Source: CAIVAT01 sp037128705
GTDB taxonomy: Bacteria; Bacteroidota; Bacteroidia; Bacteroidales; FEN-979
Direction: 5' to 3'
Length of the DNA stretch: 64,000 nt
Assembly (NCBI GenBank): GCA_037128705.1
Contig: JBAXVX010000004.1
Location: 1-64,000, forward strand
Position numbers and translations under genes: made by a program. The first letter of the stretch is position 1, and every line of letters begins with the position of its first letter. The notes below the pieces were generated by a model that did no database searches, was not told the DNA's origin, and saw only the letters and a program-made list of their open reading frames with translations. Below are positions 25,239 to 34,500 of this stretch, piece after piece.

Positions 25239-27383
25239 TTATAGCCGGAGCCTGAGGCTGACAAAGAATTCCCGGCCGGGAGCTGCCTGGTAGCTGTTAT
25301 AATCCGGGCCATTGTTGGGTTCAGTAAATCCAAAATATTGCTCATCGAACAGGTTTTTACAAAACAGCCCGATGTCTCCGTTCAGTGTTCCCAGTTTCCA
25401 TCCATAGTTCAGATTTACATTGGCCACCGTAAACCCAGTGCGTTCAGAGGAACTCCGTTTGATCCCGTTTTCAGTATATTGGTTGTAGATGGAATCGTCG
25501 ACCTGGATATACCATTTGGATTCATATTGAACGTTCATGGTCACGGTAAAGTGCTTAAGGAACTTGACTGCTGCCTCCACCGTCAGAACATGTTCAGGAC
25601 ACTGCGGAATCCAGTGGCCGTTCACACTGTCGGGTGAGGTGTATTGAAAATGGGAATAGGCGTAAGCCACATCAAATTTTAGAAAGTCAAGGGGAGCGTA
25701 AGCCAGGTAGGTCTCAATGCCCCATCTTTTACTTGCGCCCATATTGCCATAAAATGCAGTGTTTTTCCCCCTTCCCGGAACGCTGTAACGGTAGAATTCG
25801 TCCTTTGAATTGATGAGAAACCCGGTAACATCGTAGTAAAACGATTTCCCGATCTCTCCCCTTACACCCAGTTCACCGCCCAAGGAGGTGGTGGGTACAA
25901 TAAGGGAATTGAAACCGCCATATTTAACCGGGTTATTATACAATTCATCCTCGGTCGGAACTAAAAATCCTGAGCCAAAGCTTGCATAAATATTTGCTGC
26001 CTTATTGAGATCGTAAGCCAACCCGATGCGGAAAGTGGGTTTCTGAAATGTTTTATTGTCACTTACCGTTGACGAATCCAGCCTGTTGTATACATAGTCA
26101 TAACGAACATTCAGCAGGGCATAGAGCTTTTTTGCAATATCAAGTTTATCAATCAGGAACAGTCCGGTGCTTCTCTGGCGAATGACCTGATTGATCAGGG
26201 TTGAGTTGAGATCAAACACCTCCTCGCTCCAGTAATTGTCGATCCGGTCTTTGCTTATATGGTCTCCGTCAGGAACTGCAAACAGGTGTTCCGTCATCTT
26301 CATCGATTGATAATCCACCCCCAGGCTGAGGTGGTTAAACAGGTTCTCTTTCCCGAAATGAAGGTTATATTGTGCTGATATACCTGGATTTACATAGGGT
26401 TTGAAATCATCCCCGTTATTGGAGGTCTCCTGGTAGTTATTCAGGCGGATAAATCCTTTCACGGTGATGTCCTGGTTTTTTGCAAAATCATATCTGACGA
26501 TCGTAGCACCTGTGAGTCTTTGGGTCTTATGAAACTCGTTATAACGGATCGCATCTGTATTCGCAGCTCTGTGTCCAACCGTGTCGTACCGGCTCAAATT
26601 GATGCCCTCGGAGTTTTGATTAAAATAACTCGTATAGGTCAGCAATTGGGTGACTTTTATTTTTTTCGAAGGAGTCCAGGTAAGTTTTTCACTCAGGTTA
26701 TCTGCCATATACGCCTGGTGAACGCGATAACCATGACTTTGCACATGGGAATAGGAAATCCTGTAATTGACATTTCCCTGGGTGCCATCAACCTGCCCAA
26801 GAATTTTCCAGAAGCCATTGGAACCCGCTGAAGCATACAATGAACTGTTGACAGGCTTACTACCCCCTTCCTTTGTCGTAATATTGATGATACCTCCGGT
26901 TGCACTGGCGCCATACAGGGAGGCCGCAAGTCCTTTAACGACCTCGACATTTTTCACGGTTTCCCAGTCCACATCGTACAGGTCAGGGGCAAATCCGCCC
27001 GGGGTGTTGACTGAGATGCCATCGATATAAACCCCGATGCCCCGGAACCCGCTTTCGGTTAAAACACCCTGTCCGCGAACATATACATGAACCCTTGATC
27101 CCCCGGTGCCATTGTCTATTCTCACGCCCGGAACAAGTCTCAGTGCATCATCAGCCGAAATTGTTTTTGACATGGCATTCACCTGGGACCCTGAAAGAAC
27201 CGAAATGGCGGCCGGGATCTGACGGAGGGGAATGTTTATGCGCAGGGCGCTGACAACTATTTCATTGAGATTCTGAATGGCAATGGTGTCTCTGACTGGC
27301 GGGGATGAGGATGTTGCTTCCTGCCCCATGGTTTGGAAAGCAACGATAAATAAAAATGCACAAACAATATAAATTGATTTCAT
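25239..27383 (-). CDS. TonB-dependent outer membrane receptor
   Basis: A 714-residue receptor without an N-terminal carboxypeptidase-like extension. It has a signal peptide (residues 1-20, FQTMGQ), a TonB box-like segment (LNEIVVSA), a plug domain (about 50-170, DALRLVPGVRIDNG, VEVVKGLAASLYGASATGG) and a 22-strand barrel ending in aromatic FVSLRLRL. The substrate cannot be told; architecture resembles siderophore, heme or metal-chelate receptors. It follows the small anchored protein gene with an 83-bp gap and is probably in the same operon. Confidence 0.92.
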   Translation of the reverse strand: MKSIYIVCAFLFIVAFQTMGQEATSSSPPVRDTIAIQNLNEIVVSALRINIPLRQIPAAISVLSGSQVNAMSKTISADDALRLVPGVRIDNGTGGSRVHVYVRGQGVLTESGFRGIGVYIDGISVNTPGGFAPDLYDVDWETVKNVEVVKGLAASLYGASATGGIINITTKEGGSKPVNSSLYASAGSNGFWKILGQVDGTQGNVNYRISYSHVQSHGYRVHQAYMADNLSEKLTWTPSKKIKVTQLLTYTSYFNQNSEGINLSRYDTVGHRAANTDAIRYNEFHKTQRLTGATIVRYDFAKNQDITVKGFIRLNNYQETSNNGDDFKPYVNPGISAQYNLHFGKENLFNHLSLGVDYQSMKMTEHLFAVPDGDHISKDRIDNYWSEEVFDLNSTLINQVIRQRSTGLFLIDKLDIAKKLYALLNVRYDYVYNRLDSSTVSDNKTFQKPTFRIGLAYDLNKAANIYASFGSGFLVPTEDELYNNPVKYGGFNSLIVPTTSLGGELGVRGEIGKSFYYDVTGFLINSKDEFYRYSVPGRGKNTAFYGNMGASKRWGIETYLAYAPLDFLKFDVAYAYSHFQYTSPDSVNGHWIPQCPEHVLTVEAAVKFLKHFTVTMNVQYESKWYIQVDDSIYNQYTENGIKRSSSERTGFTVANVNLNYGWKLGTLNGDIGLFCKNLFDEQYFGFTEPNNGPDYNSYQAAPGREFFVSLRLRL

Positions 27384-27466
27384 AACATGAATTATTTAGA
27401 TAAATAATACTGACCCGCCAATGAAATTTATTTCGGTGGCAGGTAAAAAACAGAACAGTAAATAAA

Positions 27467-27997
27467 TCAGGCTAATTCAGGAGGAGGTGCATGCGGAACA
27501 AGATAAACAGGTATGATCTCTGCTTGCGATCTGGAAAAAATGATGGCAACGCCTGGTCCACGGAGCGGAAGGATCATTTTTTGAAGTAGTGCCTGTGTGA
27601 CCAGGTTGTGTAAAAGTGCCTGGAGGGGACTGTCTTTGGATGATGATCCTGATCGCCCGGTATGCCTGAGATAGAGTGTGAAATCGGCAAGCAGCGACTC
27701 CTCCTTTTTATCATGGATGCAGTAGAACAGGGTTGTATCCCCGCTTTTATGTTCTATAACCACATCATACATTTTTCCGTAGTAGGAAAACTCGTTTTTT
27801 TCAATGCGGCGGAAATGTGATTCCTTCTCCGGAAACTTAATTTTAAGAAGAACTATGTCAGGGTGAAAAAGGCCCATCCTGAGTTGCGAGGCCATTTCCT
27901 GCCTGATGTGATATTGACTGTATTCAAAGACAATATAATACCCCATGGTATTCACCAGGAAAACAAACAAAACTGCGATGACAACTATCTTTTTCAC
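27467..27997 (-). CDS. Small membrane-anchored protein next to TonB receptor
   Basis: About 176 residues starting at a GTG at 27997 (MKKIVVIAVLFVFLVN-), chosen because it places a hydrophobic N-terminal anchor directly at the start. A GTG at 28027 would overlap the preceding gene. The rest is predicted periplasmic, with mixed charge and a proline-rich end (HAPPPELA). I do not recognise a named family. Similar-looking single-anchor proteins beside TonB receptors in other Bacteroidota come to mind, but I cannot verify the match. It lies 16 nt behind the epimerase gene. Confidence 0.7.
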   Translation of the reverse strand: MKKIVVIAVLFVFLVNTMGYYIVFEYSQYHIRQEMASQLRMGLFHPDIVLLKIKFPEKESHFRRIEKNEFSYYGKMYDVVIEHKSGDTTLFYCIHDKKEESLLADFTLYLRHTGRSGSSSKDSPLQALLHNLVTQALLQKMILPLRGPGVAIIFSRSQAEIIPVYLVPHAPPPELA

Positions 27998-28013
27998 ATG
28001 AATATCCTGGAAA

Positions 28014-29045
28014 TCATTGTAGCACACTGGTCCCGCTCCTGTTCATATCGTTCAGGTAAAATCCGCATATCTCCCGGATTGAATCCTCCACCGGACGAAA
28101 CTGGAACTGAAGTTCATTGCATAGTTTTTCACTTGAATATTTATAGACCTGGGAGGTGGTTGCAGCCATTTCCCTGGTAACTTCCGGTGTTGACCCGGTG
28201 ATAAATGCCCGGGCAGCTTCTACCCGCCAGGCAAGGGCTGTCATTGACGGAGGAACGTTTACGCTGGGGGCAGGTTTGCCCATATGCTTCGCAATGAGAC
28301 CGAAAAAAACCTGGTACGACAAATTATCGGCAGAACAGATATATCGCTCACCGAAACGGTTCCCATCCATCAGTGCGATCATTGCCCGGGTAATATCCCT
28401 GACATCCACGTATCCGTTCACTCCGCGGGTATAGTATTTCAATCCTTCCCATACTAGCCGGAACAACCCTGAATTATCCTGCCAGAAACCGGGTCCGAGA
28501 ATCACCGATGGATTGATGATCATGGCATTGAGCCCCTCCTCCATCCCTCTCCAGATTTCACGTTCCGCCCCATATTTGCTGATGCTGTATACAGAATTCC
28601 TTTTCGATGGAATCCAGTAGGTCTCCTCGGTGGACAAACCATTATTTTCGGCTTTAGCAAGGGTAGCCACTGAACTGACATAACAGAATTTTGAAACCTT
28701 GTGGTCGATCGCCTGGTTCACCAGGTTGGCGGTTCCTTCAATGTTGACCTTCAGCATGGCTTTATGATCCTTCGGATAAAAGGAAACAACAGCCCCGCAG
28801 TGATAAATTTCTGTGATCCCCACCATCGCATCTTCCATGGCACCATGATCCATCAGGTCGGCGTCTACCCACTCGATTTTTGAAGCCAGGTCACCTGGGT
28901 TTGAAACATAATAGGAAAACACTTTGAGAACCATCGCGGTATCGCTGGTGGCACGTTTGATAGCCCGGACCGGCCGACCTGAGTTGACAAGATCGAAAAG
29001 CAGATGGGAACCTAACAGGCCGGTTCCCCCGGTGACAAGAATCAT
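28014..29045 (-). CDS. NAD-dependent epimerase/dehydratase family protein
   Basis: A 343-residue extended short-chain dehydrogenase. The Rossmann glycine motif is at the very N-terminus (VTGGTGLLGSHL), and the catalytic YxxxK appears as YSISKYGAERE, preceded by the serine region CYVSSVAT. The overall pattern resembles 3-beta-hydroxysteroid-dehydrogenase-like and dihydroflavonol-reductase-like members found in Bacteroidota. Substrate unknown; a role in lipid or sugar modification is possible. It has its own promoter and heads the operon with the small anchored protein and TonB receptor. Confidence 0.88.
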   Translation of the reverse strand: MILVTGGTGLLGSHLLFDLVNSGRPVRAIKRATSDTAMVLKVFSYYVSNPGDLASKIEWVDADLMDHGAMEDAMVGITEIYHCGAVVSFYPKDHKAMLKVNIEGTANLVNQAIDHKVSKFCYVSSVATLAKAENNGLSTEETYWIPSKRNSVYSISKYGAEREIWRGMEEGLNAMIINPSVILGPGFWQDNSGLFRLVWEGLKYYTRGVNGYVDVRDITRAMIALMDGNRFGERYICSADNLSYQVFFGLIAKHMGKPAPSVNVPPSMTALAWRVEAARAFITGSTPEVTREMAATTSQVYKYSSEKLCNELQFQFRPVEDSIREICGFYLNDMNRSGTSVLQ

Positions 29046-29066
29046 AGAATAGCGTTGTTAGTCATA

Positions 29067-29074
29067 CAAAGGTA
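29067..29074 (-). promoter_or_regulatory. Promoter -7 element of the epimerase operon
   Basis: The minus strand reads TACCTTTG, a perfect TAnnTTTG, 21 nt before the epimerase ATG and within the 48-bp gap behind pbpC. No -33 TTG is seen at the usual distance. Confidence 0.55.
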
Positions 29075-29093
29075 AAAAAAAGCACCAGAATGA

Positions 29094-31493
29094 TTACCTT
29101 TCATTGATCACTTCAAACCGTATTGTTATGTTCTCTCCGTCCTGGCCAACCAGGGTCAGCCGGTGCAATCCCTGCGTGGGAGAAAGCGCCATCTGGTGAA
29201 TCTGCGATGTGGTACCAATGAAATGATCATCAAGGTGCCAGTAAACCAGTGTCCCGGGATTGCGGTGGGCCACTTTGAACACGGCACTTCCCGGTTTTCC
29301 GTCAAGGTCCACCGGAATATAGATCCTGCTGTTGTTTTTCGGATAGATGATCTCCATATTCCTTCGTTCATTGCTGCCTGCACAATCGGGCCGGAACGGA
29401 GGCAAAATTTTATAAAAGGGATTTTTATTGCGAAAATACCATTCCTGCACTGGTGGCAGGACAAACCATGAAAGATGCTGCATATTTTCTATGGGCTCAC
29501 AATTGGAGTTTACCTGCCATTTGCCTGTTTTGTCAAGGTGAACGAGCTGATGAAAAGGACAGGGCGTTGTTTTAGCTCCCTGCTTTGGGATCCAGACTGA
29601 ATCGGTGAATTCGCAAATGGAGGTGGCCCGGTATCCACTGTACCTGCAAACGGGTATTTTCATCATGGCCTCCGCCGGTGTTTTAAACCAACCGGTTGGC
29701 GGCAGGGTTTTAAATATATCAAAGAGGATGGGAGCGGCTACGCCGATTCCGGTTAACCCAGGCCTTCCCTCACCTGTAGCATTGCCAACCCACACGGCTA
29801 CCACATATTCAGGGGTAACCCCGACCGACCATCCGTCGCGGTTTCCAAAGCTGGTTCCGGTTTTCCAGGCAATTTTGTGAGAAGAGGAAAATTGCTGCCA
29901 GAGAAGTTCCGCATCAGGACGGGCAACTTCCACCATGGCCTCGAAAGTCAGCCAGATGGAACCGGCATCATACCAGGAAGATTGATCCCTGAAAGGTTGC
30001 TTTGGAATTTTACCATCCTCCAGGTAGACCGGTGGATGAAAATCCGCCTTACTGTACATCCCTGCATGATCTGAAAAATGGTTGAGTGTCCGCGCCATCG
30101 AGGCATAGATCCCTGCAAGATCCCAGAGATTTGCTTCTGCTCCTCCCAGAATAAGCGCCAATCCATAATGGTCGGCCGGTTTGGTGAGGGTGGTGATTCC
30201 CAGTTTTCGAAGGAGGGCATAAAATGGCTCATATCCATAGGTTTGAAGCATCTTTACAGCGGGGATGTTCAACGAGCGGGCCAATGCCATTTTTGCAGGA
30301 ACCGCCCCGTCATAAGTCAGGTTATAATTTTCCGGGATAAAACCACCGATCTGCATCGGAATATCTGGCACGAGCGTATTGGGCAGCAAAAGTCCGTCGT
30401 TCAGCATGGCTGCATATAGGAAGGGTTTTAAAATACTTCCGGTGCTTCGCGGTGCTGAAATGATATCCACATCGTTGCCATGTTCACGGGCAGGGGCACC
30501 AGGCAGGTTTCCGGCATAGGCCATCACCCTTCCGGTATTCACCTCAAGAACCAGGGCTGCCGCATTGTGTATTTCATTGGCCCTGAGCTGCAGCCCCTGC
30601 CGGTCCAGGATATCATTCACCCTCCGCTGAAGCGCAAGGTCAAGTGTAGTTTTAACCTTGGTCCCTTTATGACCCTCCCTTATGGTCCGGTCAAGCAGGT
30701 GCGGAGCCTCCCGGGGCAGGGGAAATGGTTTTAGGGGCAGCTTTTCACTTTTTGCCAGTTCACACGTGGTCGAATCGATGACGCCCCTTTCAGAAAGCAG
30801 GTCGAGAAGGTGGTCACGTTTTCCCTTCAGGAAATGCGGGTTACGACCGGGGTAGATCAGTCCCGGGCTGTTAGGTAATACGGCCAGGGTTGCTGCTTCA
30901 GCCCACGAAAGATGACCGGCATCAGTTCCGAAATAGCGCCAGGCTGCCGCATCCAGCCCAACCACATTCCCGCCAAACGGGGCATGAGATGCGTAGAGTT
31001 TCAGGATCTCTGCCTTGGAGTATGTGAATTCGAGACGGCAGGCCAAAAACCACTCCCTGAATTTTTCAGGGAAGGTACGCTCCCTGTTTTTCCTCGCCAA
31101 ACGGATCACCTGCATGGTAATGGTGCTCCCTCCACTCACAATCCGGCGGTTCTTGAGGTTCAGGAAGGCTGCCCTGAAGATCGCAGCAGGGTTAAACCCC
31201 GGATGAAAGAAAAAGAAGCGGTCTTCATAATGGGTGATGGCCAGCCTGAACTTTTCCGGAACCTCTTCGCATTCAGGAAACCGCCATTGCTGGTCAGCAG
31301 AGATTTTAGCGCCAAGCAGATTGCCCTCACGATCAAGAAGTACTGTTGACAACGGTTCCCTGAACAGGGGCTTGGGAAGGGAAAACCAGAAGAGGATCAT
31401 CAACAGCAACCACAGGAAAAATATCAGGTACCTTTGTGTACGCTTTTTACCAGCCCACTGCATCCTTCGCCCCGGGAGTCCCTTCATTTTCAT
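29094..31493 (-). CDS. pbpC: Penicillin-binding protein 1C
   Basis: A 799-residue bifunctional peptidoglycan glycosyltransferase/transpeptidase-like protein. A cytoplasmic start and one membrane anchor (about 24-40) precede the GT51 domain with its EDRFFFFHPG and GGSTITMQVIRL motifs. The penicillin-binding domain follows with SILK (in STGSILKPFLYA), SLN (ARSLNIPAV) and KTG (KTGTSFGNRDG). The C-terminal ~90 residues form the BiPBP_C domain typical of PBP1C. It lies 27 nt behind the alpha-2-macroglobulin gene, the widely conserved pairing of these two envelope proteins. Confidence 0.95.
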   Translation of the reverse strand: MKMKGLPGRRMQWAGKKRTQRYLIFFLWLLLMILFWFSLPKPLFREPLSTVLLDREGNLLGAKISADQQWRFPECEEVPEKFRLAITHYEDRFFFFHPGFNPAAIFRAAFLNLKNRRIVSGGSTITMQVIRLARKNRERTFPEKFREWFLACRLEFTYSKAEILKLYASHAPFGGNVVGLDAAAWRYFGTDAGHLSWAEAATLAVLPNSPGLIYPGRNPHFLKGKRDHLLDLLSERGVIDSTTCELAKSEKLPLKPFPLPREAPHLLDRTIREGHKGTKVKTTLDLALQRRVNDILDRQGLQLRANEIHNAAALVLEVNTGRVMAYAGNLPGAPAREHGNDVDIISAPRSTGSILKPFLYAAMLNDGLLLPNTLVPDIPMQIGGFIPENYNLTYDGAVPAKMALARSLNIPAVKMLQTYGYEPFYALLRKLGITTLTKPADHYGLALILGGAEANLWDLAGIYASMARTLNHFSDHAGMYSKADFHPPVYLEDGKIPKQPFRDQSSWYDAGSIWLTFEAMVEVARPDAELLWQQFSSSHKIAWKTGTSFGNRDGWSVGVTPEYVVAVWVGNATGEGRPGLTGIGVAAPILFDIFKTLPPTGWFKTPAEAMMKIPVCRYSGYRATSICEFTDSVWIPKQGAKTTPCPFHQLVHLDKTGKWQVNSNCEPIENMQHLSWFVLPPVQEWYFRNKNPFYKILPPFRPDCAGSNERRNMEIIYPKNNSRIYIPVDLDGKPGSAVFKVAHRNPGTLVYWHLDDHFIGTTSQIHQMALSPTQGLHRLTLVGQDGENITIRFEVINER

Positions 31494-31520
31494 CTCTTCT
31501 CTTTCCTTTTCCCAATGTCA

Positions 31521-34500
31521 TTATCTGGAAGCGGAAACCACCTCCACCCAATGTCCTGGAACCCTGGCATTGATGGTGTTATCATACATGGCTTCACAAC
31601 TGGTTGTGGGAAGATAGAACTTCCCCTTGTAGGCAGCCATGAGCATTACCCTGAAACTCTTTTTTTGTGCAGCATTCAGGTCAAAAAAAGTGTACACCCG
31701 GTCATCCCGCACATCCTGGTATACAAAGGCGGAATTGGCCGTTGCAGCCTGGGCCATATCACTGCTCCGGGCATTGATGATCTCCCACCCGGAAGGGAAA
31801 ATCTGCGATAAAGCCAGTTGCTGGTAATTCCCCCGCAGACCGGGATTTGTGACCGTTACCTCTGCCATAAAACTGGTGCCCTGTTCCAATTTATCAGGCC
31901 TGATCGTCTCCCCTTTCATCGATTTATAAACCACCGATATTTTCAGTCCGTTTGCCGACACCGTTGAGTCACCTTTCGCTGGTATTCCCGTCAGGATCAG
32001 CCTGGCGTAAAGGATGCTTTTCCCACTGTTTTCAACCTGCAGAATCTCCTTCTTCCCGGGTTCAACCTCTACATTCCGGGTCAGCAGTGGCTTCTTTGAG
32101 TCAAGAACTTCACGATCACCGCCATTCATTCGTATCGCGGCCTGGATGCCATTCCCGGAAGAATTTCCCGAGAACCTGGTGATGGCCAGCAAAGCAAATG
32201 CGGTCGACTGCGTGCTGTACCAGGCATCGGTGCAAAGGGCAGCGGAAATCTCTTTCACCAATGGGGCGGCTTTGGTTTTCATGTTCATGAGACACAATGC
32301 CTCTGCGATCATTGCCTTGTCACGGAGATCGGATCCATAGGAATTACTTTGTTCCCGGTAAGGTTGAATGGCGGTGGCAGCCGATGACAGCAGTTGAAGT
32401 GCCACCTCCTTCTTACCGGCAAGATCGTAGGCTGCGGCCAACCGCCACCTTGCTGACACGGAAAGATCGCTCTTTTCAAGCATTTGGTTCATGGCACCCA
32501 GTTCAGGAGCATTGGCCAATGCAAGCGTATACAACCGGTATGCCTGCATCAGGTCATCGTTGAACCAGGAAGCATTGTAGCTCCAGGATACAGCCTTTTG
32601 GCGTTGAAACTCCTTCCAGGATGAAAGAAGGTTTACCGGCAGGGCAAAACCCTTTTTCTCTGCTTCCAGCAGGAAATGACCTGCATAGGTGGTTCCCCAG
32701 TCATCGGCATACTGTGCACCCGGCCAGCCGGCCAGTCCGCCATTGGATAACTGGAAGGATTTCAGGCGGCGAATGGCTGCCCTGATATTTTGTTCCGTTT
32801 CCTTTTTCGATGCCTCAGAGAGGTCTAATACATCCCCGAGATATAGTTGGGGAAAGACTGCTGAGATTGTTTGTTCCACACATCCATAAGGATAATGGAT
32901 GAGATAGGCGAGGCGGTTCTCGAGGTTCATGGGAAACACATTCGAAATTTCAAGGGTTCCCCTGTTCGTTCCCGGCATGCCCGGCGCCCTGAAGTCTGTA
33001 GTCCATGTTTTTCCCTGAAGAATGGCCTTTTCCAACACATTGGTCACCCGGGGATTGGGATTCCTGACCCCGATTTCGATGGTAGATTCCGCTTTGTGGT
33101 TGCCACAGGTCGCCACCATGGTTACCTTTCCGGTTCCTACATTCTCCGTAACCTTCAATTCAAAATTAGCCACCTGGTCACCGGTCCCGGTGAATGAAAG
33201 TTGTTTGGTACTTCCACCCTCCAGGGTGAAAAATTCATTGGTGGTTACCGCCACCGTGACATTCCGGATAGATTGATCCATGGCAAAAACACTGACTGGC
33301 AGGGTTACAGATTCCCCCGGACCAACTACCCTCGGCAGCGTTCCCAACACCATCAGCGGCTTCTTGACCCTGACTGTTTTTTCTTCCTTTCCATAGGCGC
33401 CATCCTGTCCGGCAACTACCATCACCCTTACCGATCCTACATATTCGGGCATAATAAAGGAATGGGTTTTGGATTGTCCCCGTTTCAGTTCAAACGGTCC
33501 GAAAAATCTGACCATGGGTTTGAACCGGTTGGCCTTCAACCCGCCTTTGTTGATTGCATCTTCATCTCCGCCGATGCTGAGGATCCGCTGCAGTTCTCCG
33601 CTGAAAGCACCCATCACCTGGTCGAACAGATCCCATGTTTTCACCCCCAGAGCCTCCCTGGCATAAAACACATTCCATGGATCGGGGGTCTTAAACCTGG
33701 TAAGATCAAGCAAACCATCATCTACCACGGCCAGGGTATAGGTCATAGGCTTTCCGTTGACCTCATTCACCCGGATGCTGACCTCCTTTCCGGGTTCCAG
33801 TTCATTCCGCATGCCTATTACCGGTTTGAGATGGGTGTTTGTATTTTCAACAGGCACAGGGATCACGCCGTACAGCCTGATTGGCAGGTCGTTCTTTACC
33901 TGGGCGTGTGGCTGAATGAGGGTCACAAAGGCATAACAATTGGGAGCCATCTCCGCGGTGGCTTCAAAGGTTATATCGGTTGTTCCCTTGGATGTTGGAA
34001 CCCAGAAGGATTTCAGGACATTCGAACCGGTTTCGATGGTGACAAGGGCCCGCCCGTCAGGGGATGCAGGGAGGGTAAGCTTTACTTGTTCGCCCACATT
34101 ATATTGTTTTTTGTCTGTGGTCAGGGTAAGCATCGCTGCAGCCTGCTTTTCACCGCCCGGCATCCTGAAATAGCCTGGCCAATCTACATAAACAACCTTT
34201 CCGGCGGCATGGCCCGAAGTCCGGTCGGTTACCTTGATCAGGTAGCGTCCCCAGTTATTGTAATCAACCTGGAACGGGAAAGTGGCCTTCCCGTTAACTG
34301 TTTTCACAGTCGCCGAATCGCATGGCTTGATATAGGCAGTCGAGATAAAATCGGCTGAACCTGCTTCGGAATCATCCCACCACCAGCGCCATTCAAGTTT
34401 GAACACCTCTACCTTCAAACGGTTTGATGGTATCAATACTCCATTTGGATCAACATTGAGCAAACCGACCTCGTAGGATTTATCAGTGTACAGCACCTTG

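Noticed and set aside
33201..34358. Open frame of 385 codons opposite the alpha-2-macroglobulin gene
   Set aside because: Same reason: antisense shadow, no domain, no promoter of its own.
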